DNA from: Zoogloea ramigera
GTDB taxonomy: Bacteria > Pseudomonadota > Gammaproteobacteria > Burkholderiales > Rhodocyclaceae
Direction of reading: 5' to 3'
DNA length: 51,187 nt
Assembly (NCBI RefSeq): GCF_006539865.1
Contig: NZ_BJNV01000032.1
Coordinates: 1 to 51,187, forward strand
Below the pieces are notes generated by a model that was not told the origin of the DNA, did not search any database, and saw nothing but the letters and a program-made list of their open reading frames with translations. Below are positions 1 to 9,776 of this stretch, piece after piece. Position 1 is the stretch's first letter. Every line of letters starts with the position of its first letter. The translations under genes and the position numbers were made by a program.

Positions 1-39
1 AGGAAACTTGGGGGCGGCCCTGCGTTTCCTTGAGAGCCC
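1..39. repeat. Dispersed three-hairpin repeat, copy A (cut by window edge)
   Basis: This is the third hairpin and tail of a repeat that recurs at 9649-9731 and 48378-48455. The stem AGGAAAC (1-7) pairs perfectly with GTTTCCT (24-30) around a G/C-rich loop and is followed by TGAGAG. It abuts the 3' end of acpH, so it could end acpH transcription. The other two hairpins would lie left of the window. Confidence 0.75.
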
Positions 40-642
40 TCAGCCGCCGCGCTGCCGCACAACCGAGAGGGCAAAGGCCCGCGCGTCGGGCAGGAACTCG
101 AAGAAATCCGCCTCCAGCCCCGCGTAGGCGGCCAGCAGCTCCTCACCGGCACCGGCCAGCGGATTGGGCCGGCGCAGGCGTAACTCGGCCATCCGGTCGA
201 GGGCCAGCGCCACCACGGCCACGTCCCGGTAGCTCGCCAGCCAGTCGTGGGCCCGCATCCGCTCGAACACCGGCCCGAAGGACGGCGGCAGCGGCTCCGG
301 GTGCGCGGCGATCATCCGGTAGGTGTCGGCCGTGAAATCGCCCAGCGCCTGCTCGCTGAACTGCGCCCAGTGCCGCGCCAGGAAATGGTCGTAGAACATG
401 TCGACCATGACACCCGCGACCCGCCGCCGCGCCGCGCTCACCCGCCCGCGGCTGCGCAGGAAGGCCGGATGGGTGTCGGCAAAGCTGTCGATGCGCCGGT
501 GCAGCATCACCCCCGCCGCCAGCCCGGGGCCGAGGCCGGCAGGCAGCGGATCGAGGGGCCCCTTCACGAAATCGCCGATCACGCCGCCGATCCGGTCGGC
601 CGGGTGATCGCCCGCCAGCAGGGCATGGGCCAGGTAGTTCAT
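40..642 (-). CDS. acpH: Acyl carrier protein phosphodiesterase (AcpH family)
   Basis: A 200-residue protein that opens with MNYLAHALLAG and carries the HRRIDSFADTHP block and a conserved Asp/His set (VDMFYDHFLARHW) typical of the ACP phosphodiesterase/DUF479 family, an all-helical HD-related fold. Family members remove the 4'-phosphopantetheine group from holo-ACP in the cytoplasm. The length matches the family (about 190-200). The start ATG overlaps the stop of the upstream MFS gene (ATGA), so the two are probably translated together. A dispersed hairpin repeat lies directly after its stop. The family call is firm; the physiological role of this enzyme is poorly understood generally. Confidence 0.9.
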   Translation of the reverse strand: MNYLAHALLAGDHPADRIGGVIGDFVKGPLDPLPAGLGPGLAAGVMLHRRIDSFADTHPAFLRSRGRVSAARRRVAGVMVDMFYDHFLARHWAQFSEQALGDFTADTYRMIAAHPEPLPPSFGPVFERMRAHDWLASYRDVAVVALALDRMAELRLRRPNPLAGAGEELLAAYAGLEADFFEFLPDARAFALSVVRQRGG

Positions 643-1847
643 TGCGCCCGCCCCCCCTCAACAGGCCTGCCGCGCCACAGCAGCCCGACCAGCGCCAGCC
701 CGGCCAGCCCGGCGCCGGCGAGGAAAGTCGCCCGGGCCCCGAAGGCATCCCACAGGGCGCCAGCCAGCACGCTCGCCACCAGCAGCGCCACTCCGCCCAC
801 CAGGTTGAAGACGCCGAAGGCCGTGCCGCGCAGCTCGGCCGGCGCCGCATCGGCCACCAGCGCCGCCAGCAGGCCCTGGGTCATGCCCATGTGCAGCCCC
901 CACAGCACGACGCCAACGGCGAGCCCGGTCAGCCCATCAAACAGCGCGATGACCAGGTCGGCCGCCACCAGCACCGCAAAGCCGGCGGCCAGCAGCGCGC
1001 CGCGGGGCAGCCGGTCGGCGAGCCGGCCGACCGGGTAGGACGACAGGGAATACACCACGTTCATCAGCACCAGCACCGCCGGCACCCACATCAGGCCGAG
1101 GCCCAGCGCCTGGGCGCGCAGCACCAGGAAGGCCTCGCTGAAGCGGGCCAGCGTGAACACCGCCGCGATGCCCACCACCCACCAGTAGGCGGGCGGCAAC
1201 CGGGCCAGCTCACGGCGCGACAGGGGCGAGCGGTGCCGGGCGGTGGCGGCGGGCAGCGGGTCATGCACCGCCAGCACGATCAACGCGAAGGCGCCGAAAG
1301 CCGGCAGCACGGCCACCCAGAAGACCAGCCGGAAGTCGTTGCCGGACAGCGCCATCAGCCCGATCGCCAGCAGCGGGCCGATGAAGGCGCCGGCCGTGTC
1401 CAGCGACTGGCGCAGCCCGAAGGCCGCCCCACGCAGCCCCGGCGGCGCCAGGTCGGCGATCAGGGCGTCCCGCGGCGCACCGCGGATGCCCTTGCCGATG
1501 CGGTCGATGAAGCGCGCGGCGACCACCCAGCCGAGCGTAGTCGCCAGCGGAAAGACCGGCTTGGTGCACGCTGCCAGCCCGTAGCCGATGGCCGCCAGCA
1601 GCTTGCGCCGGCCAAGCCAGTCGGACAGCGCACCCGAAAACACCTTGACGATGGCCGCCGTCGCCTCGGCGATGCCCTCGATGAGGCCCACCGCCAGCGT
1701 CGACGCGCCGAGCAGCACCAGATAGGCCGGCAAGAGGGCGTGGATCATCTCGGAGGAGATATCCATCAACATCGAGACGAAACCCAGGGCCCAGATGCCC
1801 CGCGGCAGGCCGGCCCGGCCAGCGGATGTGGCGGCGTGTTGGTTCAT
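639..1847 (-). CDS. Major facilitator superfamily transporter
   Basis: A 402-residue polytopic inner-membrane protein with about 12 hydrophobic segments and the MFS loop signature between helices 2 and 3 (GALSDWLGRRK) and a second half-signature (VGRLADRLPRG). The start at 1847 is chosen because AAGGAG lies a few bases upstream and the helix-1 region (GIWALGFVSMLMDISSEMIHALLPAYL) follows at a normal distance; a longer frame to 1931 adds only a basic, non-conserved leader. The SMLMDISSEM-type N-terminus is seen in a group of uncharacterised MFS exporters. The substrate is unknown. It is co-directional with and overlaps acpH by 4 bp. Confidence 0.85.
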   Translation of the reverse strand: MNQHAATSAGRAGLPRGIWALGFVSMLMDISSEMIHALLPAYLVLLGASTLAVGLIEGIAEATAAIVKVFSGALSDWLGRRKLLAAIGYGLAACTKPVFPLATTLGWVVAARFIDRIGKGIRGAPRDALIADLAPPGLRGAAFGLRQSLDTAGAFIGPLLAIGLMALSGNDFRLVFWVAVLPAFGAFALIVLAVHDPLPAATARHRSPLSRRELARLPPAYWWVVGIAAVFTLARFSEAFLVLRAQALGLGLMWVPAVLVLMNVVYSLSSYPVGRLADRLPRGALLAAGFAVLVAADLVIALFDGLTGLAVGVVLWGLHMGMTQGLLAALVADAAPAELRGTAFGVFNLVGGVALLVASVLAGALWDAFGARATFLAGAGLAGLALVGLLWRGRPVEGGRAQ

Positions 1848-1980
1848 GGCGCTCCTTGGCGGTGCTTTGCGGCGGCGTTTTGCCGCGTCCCGGAGTATCC
1901 TTGCGGGCGGGCTGCAATGGTGGAAAATCACCCGCGCGCCTGCCAGTATTTAAGAACGACACCCCAGGAGCAGCAAGAAA

Positions 1981-2424
1981 ATGACCGAAACCCAAGGTTT
2001 GCAGTGGACCGACGCCTTTCTGCTCGGTTACGAGCCGATGGACGACACCCACCGGGAGTTCGTCGAGATCGTCGACAAGCTGCTGACCTGCCCCGACGCC
2101 GAAATGGCCGGCCTGCTACAGGCCTTCATCACCCACGCCGAGGCGCATTTTGGCCTCGAAAACACCTGGATGGAGGAAACCGGCTTTCCACCGCGCGATT
2201 GCCACATCTCCGAACACAAGGCGGTGATGGAATCTGCCGTGCAGGTGGAAGACCTGGTGCGCTCTGGCGACTTCGCCACCGGGCGCGAGTTTGCTGCAGA
2301 GCTGGCCAACTGGTTCCCCGGCCACGCCGACTACCTCGATTCGGCGCTCGCCCAGTGGATGGCCAAGCGCAAGCTCGGCGGCGTGCCGGTGGTGTTGCGC
2401 CGCAACCTGCAGTTCGAGCGCTGA
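1981..2424 (+). CDS. Bacteriohemerythrin
   Basis: A 147-residue single-domain hemerythrin. All seven di-iron ligands of the family can be placed: His24, His56, Glu60, His75, His79, His115 and Asp120 (HAEAHFGLE, HISEH, HADYLD). Such proteins bind O2 reversibly in the cytoplasm and are thought to store, deliver or buffer oxygen in microaerophiles and denitrifiers. AGGAG at 1966-1970 serves as ribosome binding site, somewhat far (10 bases) from ATG. The HD-domain gene follows after 19 bp, suggesting an operon. A second hemerythrin domain heads the kinase at 3031-4833, so oxygen or redox sensing appears to be a local theme. Confidence 0.95.
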   Translation: MTETQGLQWTDAFLLGYEPMDDTHREFVEIVDKLLTCPDAEMAGLLQAFITHAEAHFGLENTWMEETGFPPRDCHISEHKAVMESAVQVEDLVRSGDFATGREFAAELANWFPGHADYLDSALAQWMAKRKLGGVPVVLRRNLQFER

Positions 2425-2443
2425 GGCGCCGGGCGTCGCGGCC

Positions 2444-2983
2444 ATGGACGGCGCCACCGGCATCCTGCTGCGGGCCCTGGCCTTCGCCGCCGAACGCCAC
2501 AGCGGGCAGCGCCGCAAGGACGCCGCCGCCTCGCCCTACATCAACCACCCGATCGCCCTGGCCGACGTGCTGGCCAACGAGGGCCGCGTGCTCGACGTGG
2601 TGGTGCTGAGCGCGGCGATGCTCCACGACACCATCGAAGACACCGCCACCACCGCTGGCGAGATCGAGGCACGCTTTGGCACCCGCATCGCCACCGTCGT
2701 CGTCGAGGTGAGCGACGATTGCAGCCTCGACAAGGCCACCCGCAAGCTGCGCCAGGTCGAGCACGCACCCCATCTCTCTCCCGAGGCCAAGCTGGTCAAG
2801 CTGGCCGACAAGATCTGCAACCTGCGCGACATCCTGGCCTCGCCGCCGGTGCATTGGCCGCTCCAGCGCCAGCAGGCGTATTTCGACTGGTCCGCCCAGG
2901 TGATCGCCGGCGTGCGTGGCGTTCACCCGCAGCTCGAGGCCGTCTTCGACACGCTCTACGCGCGCCGCCCTGGCCAGGGCTAG
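2444..2983 (+). CDS. Small HD-domain phosphohydrolase, SpoT/MESH1-like
   Basis: A 179-residue protein with the metal-binding HD pattern of the SpoT hydrolase domain: HSGQRRKD, YINHP, LHDTIEDT, and KLADKICNLRDI near residue 120. It lacks synthetase, TGS and ACT domains, so it resembles the stand-alone small alarmone hydrolases (MESH1-like) that hydrolyse (p)ppGpp. ATG 2444 is preferred because homology starts at once (ILLRALAFAAERH); a longer frame to 2291 runs over the hemerythrin gene in another frame. It lies 19 bp after the bacteriohemerythrin gene and converges on the kinase at 3031. Substrate is inferred from motifs only. Confidence 0.85.
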   Translation: MDGATGILLRALAFAAERHSGQRRKDAAASPYINHPIALADVLANEGRVLDVVVLSAAMLHDTIEDTATTAGEIEARFGTRIATVVVEVSDDCSLDKATRKLRQVEHAPHLSPEAKLVKLADKICNLRDILASPPVHWPLQRQQAYFDWSAQVIAGVRGVHPQLEAVFDTLYARRPGQG

Positions 2984-3030
2984 CCGTCCGTCGTGCGGTT
3001 CAGCCGGTTTCGTTTGAGTCGGTCAGGCGC

Positions 3031-4833
3031 TTAGGCCCGCCCCGCCCGCAACCAGCGCAGGAGCATCGCAAACAGCACGTCCGGGTCGACGGGCTTGGCG
3101 ATGAAATCGTCCATCCCCGCCTCGATGCAGTTGGCCTTGTCGTCGGCGAAGGCATTGGCGGTCATCGCCACGATGGGAGTGTGCTGCTGGCCCGGCAGCT
3201 GCCGGATGCAGCGAGTCGCCTCGAGGCCGTCCATGCGCGGCATCTGCATGTCCATCAGGATCACGTCGTAGGTGTTGGCCCTGGCCTTTTCGACGGCCTC
3301 GACGCCATCCGCGGCGGTGTCCACCGACAGCGCCACATCCTCCAGCAGATCCACGGCGATCTCGCTGTTGATCTCGTTGTCCTCCACCACGAGCACCGAC
3401 GCACCGGCGTAATCGCGCCGCAGGGCCTCCTCGGGGTTGGCGTCGTCCGCCGCCCCGGCCGCCGGGCGGGCAGATGGCTCGGTGGCCGGCGCGGCTTTCC
3501 GGAGCCGCACCGTGAGCCAGAAGGTGCTGCCGACGCCGGGCCGGCTTTCGGCCCCCGCCTGGCCGCCCATCAGCTCGGCGAGCCGGCGGGTGATCACCAG
3601 CCCCAGCCCGCTGCCCCCGTAGCGCCGGGTGGTGTCCATCCCGGCCTGCTCGAAACGCGAGAAAAGGCGCGGCAGGGTCTCCGGCGCGATCCCGATCCCG
3701 GTGTCCACCACCTCAAAGCGCAGCAGCACGCTGTCGGCGGTCTCCTCCTCGAGGGCGGCGCGCAGGGTCACGCTGCCGCTCGCGGTGAACTTGAGCGCGT
3801 TGCTCAGGTAGTTGAGCAAGGCCTGCTTGAGCCGCGTGGCGTCGCCGGCGAGGCTCGTCTGCATCAGCGAGTGGATCCCGGCAACATCGACCCGCAGGGC
3901 GAGGCCCTTGGCGCGAGCCTGGTTCTCGACCATCGAGACGACGCTGCCGAGCACCTCCGACACCCTCAGCGCGGACTCTTCGAGATGCAGCTTGTCGGCC
4001 TCGATCTTCGACATGTCGAGGATGTCGTTGATCATCGCCAGGAGGTGCTGGGAGGCCTCCTGCAGCCTGTGCAGGTTTTCGGCCTGGCGCGGCGAGAGCG
4101 GCTCGCGGCGCATCAGCTCGATGATGCCGGTGATGGCGTTCATCGGCGTGCGGATCTCGTGGCTCATGCTGGCCAGAAAGTCGGACTTGGCCAGGCTCGC
4201 CGCCTCGGCGGCATCGCGGCTGCGGAGCAGCGCGACCTGCGCCTCCTGGGCGCTCTTCTCGGCCTGCTGGCGGCGGTTGATCTCGCGGGTGAGCTGGACG
4301 GTGCGGTTGGCCAGCTTGTCGTACATCGTCATCACGGTGTCTATCATCGCCCGCGTCGCCCCGGACATCTGCTCGTCGGCGATCTGCTTGGCCTGCGCCA
4401 GGGTCGCGCCCTCGCGCAGGGCCAGCACGGCCTTGGCCATGCGCTTGTCCGACTCGATGATGTGCAGCGCCAGCCAGTGGGTCAGGAAGCTGACGATGTC
4501 CTCGATGACATCCTCGAGGGGCTTGACGCCCTCCTCGGCCCGCAGGCGCAGCACCTCGTCGATGAAGCCCGTATGGCTGTCGTGGTGCTGCAACGCCCAC
4601 GCGTCGTCGCCGAAGGCCTCCTGCCAGATCTGCTCCTCGCTCGCGAAGTGATTCACCGCGTAGTCGCTCAACTCATCGAAGATGGCATTCAGGGTCGGCG
4701 CGTCAGCCTGCACGGTGAGATGGCTGACCAGCGTGTTGAGCAGGGTAACCAGCCGGCGATGCTGGGCATCCACCTCGGCGATCCCGGTCTCGAAGTTGCG
4801 GTTCCAGGGGAAGATCTCGATCGTGTTGAGCAT
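3031..4833 (-). CDS. Hemerythrin-headed hybrid sensor histidine kinase (Hr-HisKA-HATPase-REC)
   Basis: A 600-residue kinase with no evident membrane segment. Residues about 10-135 form a hemerythrin domain with the full ligand set (His25, His62, Glu66, His83, His87, His124, Asp129). A coiled linker (about 160-215) leads to HisKA with phospho-acceptor His225 (SHEIRTP), a HATPase with DTGIGI and GGSGLGL boxes, and a C-terminal receiver with Asp528 (LMDMQMP) and the Lys of IAKPV. This suggests a cytoplasmic oxygen/redox sensor passing phosphate to its own receiver. ATG 4833 is chosen because [11 protein letters not shown] starts the domain. It lies 82 bp after the lipoprotein gene, possibly in one transcript. 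Confidence 0.92.
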   Translation of the reverse strand: MLNTIEIFPWNRNFETGIAEVDAQHRRLVTLLNTLVSHLTVQADAPTLNAIFDELSDYAVNHFASEEQIWQEAFGDDAWALQHHDSHTGFIDEVLRLRAEEGVKPLEDVIEDIVSFLTHWLALHIIESDKRMAKAVLALREGATLAQAKQIADEQMSGATRAMIDTVMTMYDKLANRTVQLTREINRRQQAEKSAQEAQVALLRSRDAAEAASLAKSDFLASMSHEIRTPMNAITGIIELMRREPLSPRQAENLHRLQEASQHLLAMINDILDMSKIEADKLHLEESALRVSEVLGSVVSMVENQARAKGLALRVDVAGIHSLMQTSLAGDATRLKQALLNYLSNALKFTASGSVTLRAALEEETADSVLLRFEVVDTGIGIAPETLPRLFSRFEQAGMDTTRRYGGSGLGLVITRRLAELMGGQAGAESRPGVGSTFWLTVRLRKAAPATEPSARPAAGAADDANPEEALRRDYAGASVLVVEDNEINSEIAVDLLEDVALSVDTAADGVEAVEKARANTYDVILMDMQMPRMDGLEATRCIRQLPGQQHTPIVAMTANAFADDKANCIEAGMDDFIAKPVDPDVLFAMLLRWLRAGRA

Positions 4834-4915
4834 GGTCTGTCGGTGTTCCTCGCCAGGCTGCCCGGCGCACCTCGAGTCGGTGCGCGGCGCAGGCCGGCTG
4901 CGATGCATCACTTCA

Positions 4916-6019
4916 TCACTTGAGCGCCACGAAGCGCCCGTCACGAATTTCGGTAAAGAAGACCTTGCGCTGGGTGTCGCCCGTGGCGTCGAAGCTGATC
5001 TGCTGCTGCAGGCCCTGATAGGGGCCGTATTTCAGCACGGCCGCCTTGACCGTCTCGCCCTCGGCGCGCTTTTCGAGCGCGGCGAAGAGCACCAGCGCCG
5101 CGTCGTACGCCGAGACCGAACTGTAACCGGGATTCTTCTGGAAACGCCTGAAGTAGGCTTCCCTGAACTCCCGAAAGCGGGCCGAGTCGTCGTTGCGGTC
5201 GTAGTTCAGGACGATGTTCAGGCCCTCGACCACCTTGCCGCCCAGCTCGATCAGTTGCTCGGACGCAGCCCACTCGGAGGCGCCGATGGGCAGCGACGGG
5301 GCCAGCCGGCGTGAATGCTGGGCGAGCCGCGCCACGTCGATGGCGCCGGAGATGTAGAACAGCCCATCCGGCCGGCTCTTCAGCATCGCTTCCACCACCG
5401 CGCCAAAATCCACGTCGGGGCTGGATTCATAGGGCACCTCCGCGCTCACCGTGCCGCCGATGGCGGTGAAGGCGCGACGGAACTCCTCGAGCCACGACTC
5501 GGTGAAGTTGCGGTTGCGCACATCGTAAGCGACGGCAATCCGGTGCTGGCCCCGGTCGTACAGCACCCGCGCGTAGTCGCCGGCGTTGTCGCGGGTGCTG
5601 CGGTTGATGCGGACGAGGTTGTCATCCTTGCCGTAGAAGGCCATCGAGGTGAGGGTCGGGCTGATGGCGAGGGTCTGGCTCTGGGCCAGCACCGGCACCA
5701 CCGCCGCCGCAACACCGCTGGTGAAGGGCCCGATCACCGCATCCACCTTGGCCGCCGCCAGCTCCCGGGCCGACTTCTCGGCCGTCGCGGGGTTCTGGGC
5801 GTCGTCGCGGGAGATCAGCTCGACCTGCCGGCCACGGATGCCGCCCGCGCGGTTGATCTGCTCGACGGCCAGCACGACACCGTTGTTTCCCGCCTGCCCC
5901 ACGTCGGAGTTCCGGTCGGACAAGCCACCGATGAACCCGACCCGCAGGGGCTCCGCCGGCCCACAGCCGAGGAGCAAGGCACAGCTCGCCAACGCCACCA
6001 CACTTCGTCTGCCAAACAT
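4916..6019 (-). CDS. Periplasmic Leu/Ile/Val-type substrate-binding lipoprotein
   Basis: A 367-residue type I periplasmic binding protein. The N-terminus has a lipoprotein signal with lipobox LLGC (Cys19). The body shows the branched-chain amino acid/urea binding pattern ([75 protein letters not shown]). GGAGGG upstream supports ATG 6019. No permease or ATPase gene lies nearby; the neighbours are signalling kinases. It may therefore deliver ligand to a sensor rather than a transporter, which is inference. The following kinase is on the same strand; another large sensor kinase starts divergently at 6267. Confidence 0.88.
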   Translation of the reverse strand: MFGRRSVVALASCALLLGCGPAEPLRVGFIGGLSDRNSDVGQAGNNGVVLAVEQINRAGGIRGRQVELISRDDAQNPATAEKSARELAAAKVDAVIGPFTSGVAAAVVPVLAQSQTLAISPTLTSMAFYGKDDNLVRINRSTRDNAGDYARVLYDRGQHRIAVAYDVRNRNFTESWLEEFRRAFTAIGGTVSAEVPYESSPDVDFGAVVEAMLKSRPDGLFYISGAIDVARLAQHSRRLAPSLPIGASEWAASEQLIELGGKVVEGLNIVLNYDRNDDSARFREFREAYFRRFQKNPGYSSVSAYDAALVLFAALEKRAEGETVKAAVLKYGPYQGLQQQISFDATGDTQRKVFFTEIRDGRFVALK

Positions 6020-6266
6020 GACTCACTCACCCTCCGCCCTGCCTGCGGCCGGACATTGCAAGCACACCGCGCGTCGACGCGATGCTGGATAACCAACGGG
6101 AAGCTACAACGGCAGCCGAAGCCATGAACTTGAGCCCCGCTCCCGATCCAGGCGCGCCCGGCGCCGGAGCAGACTCAAGACCGGGCCGACCCTGCCGTAA
6201 AACAAAATCGACACTGGCGTAGTTCTCTCCAAGCTCCCGGCACACGCTGCCCACCTTACAGGCCCT

Positions 6267-9200
6267 ATGTTTCTCCGCTCCCGGCGCAACGCGCTGCCGA
6301 TCACTTGGCGTTCGTCACTGCACCTGCGACTGATGGCCCTGGGCTTGACGCCGCTGCTGGTGGCGTTCCCGCTGATCATGGGCATCCTGGTGTTCATCGG
6401 TGGCGAACGCATCGACGCCATGCTGCAGGACCGGACCCGCGCCAACCTGGCCAGCGCCCAGAACTACCTGGCCCATGTCCGCATCCAGGCGCTGCAGCAC
6501 ATCGAGGAAACCGCCCACTCCGAGCGCATCACCCAGCAACTCGCCACCCACGGGGACAAGGCCTCCCGGGAAGCCAACCCCCACCTCGACCAGATCCTCA
6601 CCGCCCGCGCCGACGCCGCCCGCCTCGACTACCTGATCATCGCCACCCCGGACGGGCGGGTCATCGCCTCGAGCACCGGTCTCGCCCCGGGCAGCCGGCT
6701 GCCTTCCAGCTTCACGCTGCGGCAGGCCGCCACCGGCGTCGCCACGGTGGGTTACGAACGCCTCGACTCGGCCGCCCTGCTGGCCCGCTCTCCCGCGCTG
6801 CCCGCCCAGGCGCGGCTCGAGACGCAGGCCGGCGACGCGGCGCAACCGCCCGTGACCGAGACCCGCGGGCTGGTCATCAGCGCAGCCACCCACTTCCCGC
6901 TGACCAACACCCACCCGGACGCCTTGCTCATCGGCGGCATCCTGCTCAACAACAACCTGCCGACCATCGACCGCATCCGCGACGTGGTCTTCCCCGTCAA
7001 GCTGCAGCTCGGCCAGAGCGTGGGCTTCACCAGCATCTTCCTCGACGACCTGCGGATCGCCACCACCGCAACGAACCCCGCCGGACAACGCGCCACCGGC
7101 ACCCACGCCCCCGCCGGGATCGGCGCCCAGGTGCTGGCCAGCGGCGGCTCCTGGACCGGACGCACCGAATTCCTCGGCGAATGGCAGATCTCCGGCTACG
7201 AGGCCCTCCTCGACGGCGCGGGCCAGCCGATCGGGATGGTCGGCGTGAGCTTCCCGGAGGCCGACTTCACCCGCCAGAAATGGCTGCTAACCGGCAGCGT
7301 GGGCGCCCTGCTGGCCCTCAGCATGCTGGCCCTGTCCCTGTCCTTCCTGCATGGCGCCCGGCACATCACCCGCCGGCTGGCCCGCATCTCCGACACCATG
7401 ACGGCGATCCACCATGGGGATGACCGGGCCCGCGTCCCGCAGGACGACGAGAGCGACGAGATCGCCCGCCTGGCCCACCACTTCAACGAGCTCCTCGACG
7501 CCCTCGCCACCCAGAACCGCGCCCGCCTGGCCGCCCAGAAGGAAGTGGCCGAAGAGGCCTCGCGGCGGCGTGCGCTGTTCTCGATGGACCGGGACGGCAT
7601 CGTCGTGCTCAACCCCGACTGCAGCGTCTTCGAGGCCAACCCCCGCTTCGCCGAGATGCTCGGCTACACACCCGAAGAGATCACCCACATGCACATCTGG
7701 GACTGGGAACGCAACTTCACGCCCACCCAGCTGCAGAAGATGGCGAGCTCCGTCAGCCCCGAGGGCGAGATCTTCGAGACCACCCAGCGCCGCCGGGATG
7801 GCACCACCTACCCGGCGGAGGTCCTCTCCAGCCGCGTCGAATGGGGCGGCCAGACCTACATCATGTGCTCTGTGCGCGACATCACCGAGCGCAAGCAGCT
7901 CTCCGAAGAACTCGAGAGGCACCGTCACCACCTCACCGAGCTGGTGGACCAGCGCACCCGCGAGCTGGCCGCCGCCCGCGACGAGGCCGAGAGCGCCAAC
8001 CGCGCCAAGAGCACCTTCCTGGCCACCATGAGCCACGAGATCCGCACCCCGATGAACGCCATCATCGGCCTGGCGCACCTGCTCGAACGGGAAGTCACCA
8101 CCCCCCGCCAGCGCGAACGGATCGACAAGATCACCACCGCGGCGCGCCACCTGCTGCGCATCATCAACGACATTCTCGACCTCTCGAAGATCGAGGCGGA
8201 CAAGACCGCCCTCGAGCTCATCGACTTCCCGCTTGCCGCCACCTGCGAGCGGGCCGTCAGCCTGGTGCGCGACACGGCCGCCCAGAACGGCCTGGCGCTC
8301 ACCACCGAGATCGACCCGCGGCTGCCGCCCACGCTGCGCGGCGACCCGGGGCGCATCGAGCAGATCCTGGTCAACTTCCTGTCGAACGCGGTCAAGTTCT
8401 CAAACCACGGCACGATCACCCTCCGTGCCCTGCGTCTCGACGACCCCGCCGCCGGCAACGACGAGCCTGTCCGGCTGCGCCTCGAGGTCGAGGACTGCGG
8501 CATCGGCCTCAGCCCGGCCCAGCAGGAAAAGCTCTTCAAACCCTTCGAACAGGCCGACAACTCGACGACCCGCAAATATGGCGGCACCGGCCTGGGCCTC
8601 GCCATCAGCCGCGGGCTGGTCGAGCTGATGGGTGGGCAGATCGGCGCCGACAGCCTGCTCGGCCAGGGCAGCCGCTTCTGGGCCGTGCTGCCCCTGGCCC
8701 CCGGCCGGGCGCCGGACGAACGGTGCGCCCTCCTCCCTCCCTCGCCCCAGGCCGTGCCAGACACCGACGCGCTGCGCGCCAGCCATGCCGGGCGCCATGT
8801 GCTGCTGGCCGAGGACAACCCCCTCAACCAGGAGATCGCCAGAGAGCTGCTGGAAAGCGTCGGCCTCAAGGTGAGCATCGCCCAGAACGGCCGTGAGGCC
8901 GTCGAGATGGCCGGGCAGGCCCACTACGACCTGATACTGATGGATCTCAGCATGCCCGTGATGGGCGGCCTTGAAGCCGCCACCGCCATCCGCGCCCTGC
9001 CCGCTTATTCCACCTGTCCCATCCTGGCGCTCACCGCCAACGCCTTCGCCGAAGATCGCCAACGCTGCCTCGAGGCCGGCATGAACGACCACCTCGCCAA
9101 GCCCGTCACGCCGACCACCCTTTACCAGGCGCTGGCCCGCTGGATGCCCGCGCAGGGCGCCCCGACGCCCCGCGCCGAGACACCTGCCGACACGCCCCGA

Positions 9201-9449
9201 CCCACCCCGGCCCTGCGGCACTTCGTTGCCGAGCTAGGCAAGCTTCTCGACGAGAACGACGTCCGCGCCGGCCCGCTGTGGCGCGAACAGGGGCACCAGC
9301 TGGAAGCACTCGCCGGCCCCGACGCAGGCCAGATCAGCCAGGCCATCGAGCTCTTCGAGTTCGAAGAAGCCGCCGCCCTCCTTTCCGGCATCGTCGCCAC
9401 CCACCCGGAGCTGGGCGAGCAGGACGAGGCGGCCCCGCCCGGCGCCTGA
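6267..9449 (+). CDS. Membrane hybrid sensor histidine kinase (periplasmic sensor-HAMP-PAS-HisKA-HATPase-REC)
   Basis: A 1060-residue inner-membrane kinase. TM1 is about residues 22-44, a large periplasmic sensor (CACHE-like in layout) spans about 45-335, TM2 about 339-361, HAMP about 362-415, PAS about 435-545 (ending MCSVRDITERK). HisKA has His590 (MSHEIRTP), the HATPase carries DCGIGLS and GGTGLGL, and the receiver has Asp893 (LMDLSMP) with Lys in LAKPV. After the receiver comes an unnamed tail module (about 990-1045; LGKLLDENDVRAGPLW ... ELFEFEEAAALL) shared with the kinase at 9777. No clear ribosome binding site is seen at ATG 6267. The ligand is unknown; the divergent binding lipoprotein is a candidate partner. 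Confidence 0.92.
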   Translation: MFLRSRRNALPITWRSSLHLRLMALGLTPLLVAFPLIMGILVFIGGERIDAMLQDRTRANLASAQNYLAHVRIQALQHIEETAHSERITQQLATHGDKASREANPHLDQILTARADAARLDYLIIATPDGRVIASSTGLAPGSRLPSSFTLRQAATGVATVGYERLDSAALLARSPALPAQARLETQAGDAAQPPVTETRGLVISAATHFPLTNTHPDALLIGGILLNNNLPTIDRIRDVVFPVKLQLGQSVGFTSIFLDDLRIATTATNPAGQRATGTHAPAGIGAQVLASGGSWTGRTEFLGEWQISGYEALLDGAGQPIGMVGVSFPEADFTRQKWLLTGSVGALLALSMLALSLSFLHGARHITRRLARISDTMTAIHHGDDRARVPQDDESDEIARLAHHFNELLDALATQNRARLAAQKEVAEEASRRRALFSMDRDGIVVLNPDCSVFEANPRFAEMLGYTPEEITHMHIWDWERNFTPTQLQKMASSVSPEGEIFETTQRRRDGTTYPAEVLSSRVEWGGQTYIMCSVRDITERKQLSEELERHRHHLTELVDQRTRELAAARDEAESANRAKSTFLATMSHEIRTPMNAIIGLAHLLEREVTTPRQRERIDKITTAARHLLRIINDILDLSKIEADKTALELIDFPLAATCERAVSLVRDTAAQNGLALTTEIDPRLPPTLRGDPGRIEQILVNFLSNAVKFSNHGTITLRALRLDDPAAGNDEPVRLRLEVEDCGIGLSPAQQEKLFKPFEQADNSTTRKYGGTGLGLAISRGLVELMGGQIGADSLLGQGSRFWAVLPLAPGRAPDERCALLPPSPQAVPDTDALRASHAGRHVLLAEDNPLNQEIARELLESVGLKVSIAQNGREAVEMAGQAHYDLILMDLSMPVMGGLEAATAIRALPAYSTCPILALTANAFAEDRQRCLEAGMNDHLAKPVTPTTLYQALARWMPAQGAPTPRAETPADTPRPTPALRHFVAELGKLLDENDVRAGPLWREQGHQLEALAGPDAGQISQAIELFEFEEAAALLSGIVATHPELGEQDEAAPPGA

Positions 9450-9648
9450 CGCTCCCCGAGGCCACGGCACCAAGCGCTTTACCGGCTCTCAACGGGGCGC
9501 ACGGGAGACGGCGCGGGGGAAGAACGTGATGGAGACAGCCGCCGAGGTCCACTGGCCGGCAACAACATGCAGCCAGGCAGGTGGCGTGTCGGCACTTCGG
9601 GAGCCGATGCGGCGTCGGGCGTACCACCTGCCGCAGGGCGCGCCGGCG
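9450..9648. other. Non-coding convergent spacer, left part
   Basis: Spacer between the convergent kinase genes at 6267-9449 and 9777-12710. The first 200 bases hold no gene I can support and no clear promoter or terminator; the rest (9649-9731) is dispersed repeat copy B. Confidence 0.6.
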
Positions 9649-9731
9649 CCCTCTCAAGGAAACGCAGGGCCGCCCCAAGTTTCCGTGCCCCCACGGGGGG
9701 CGGGCTGGGCGGAGCCCGGCCCTGGGGGCGC
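9649..9731. repeat. Dispersed three-hairpin repeat, copy B (reverse orientation)
   Basis: The best complete copy. Read on the + strand it has CTCTCAA, then stem GGAAAC (9658-9663)/GTTTCC (9679-9684), stem CCCCC/GGGGG (from 9688 to about 9699) and stem CGGGCT (9701-9706)/AGCCCG (9713-9718), ending in CTGGGGGCGC. Its reverse complement aligns nearly base for base with 48378-48455, and its inner half with 1-39. It lies between two convergent kinase genes. A bidirectional terminator or REP-like role is inferred. Confidence 0.85.
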
Positions 9732-9776
9732 TAAATAAGCCCCAGACACCTTCAGCCCTTCGGCCCTTCAAGCCCC

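Noticed and set aside
642-2609. A 655-codon + strand frame across the MFS gene, hemerythrin gene and start of the HD gene
   Set aside because: It crosses three real genes and its translation is a Gln/Arg/His-rich low-complexity string.
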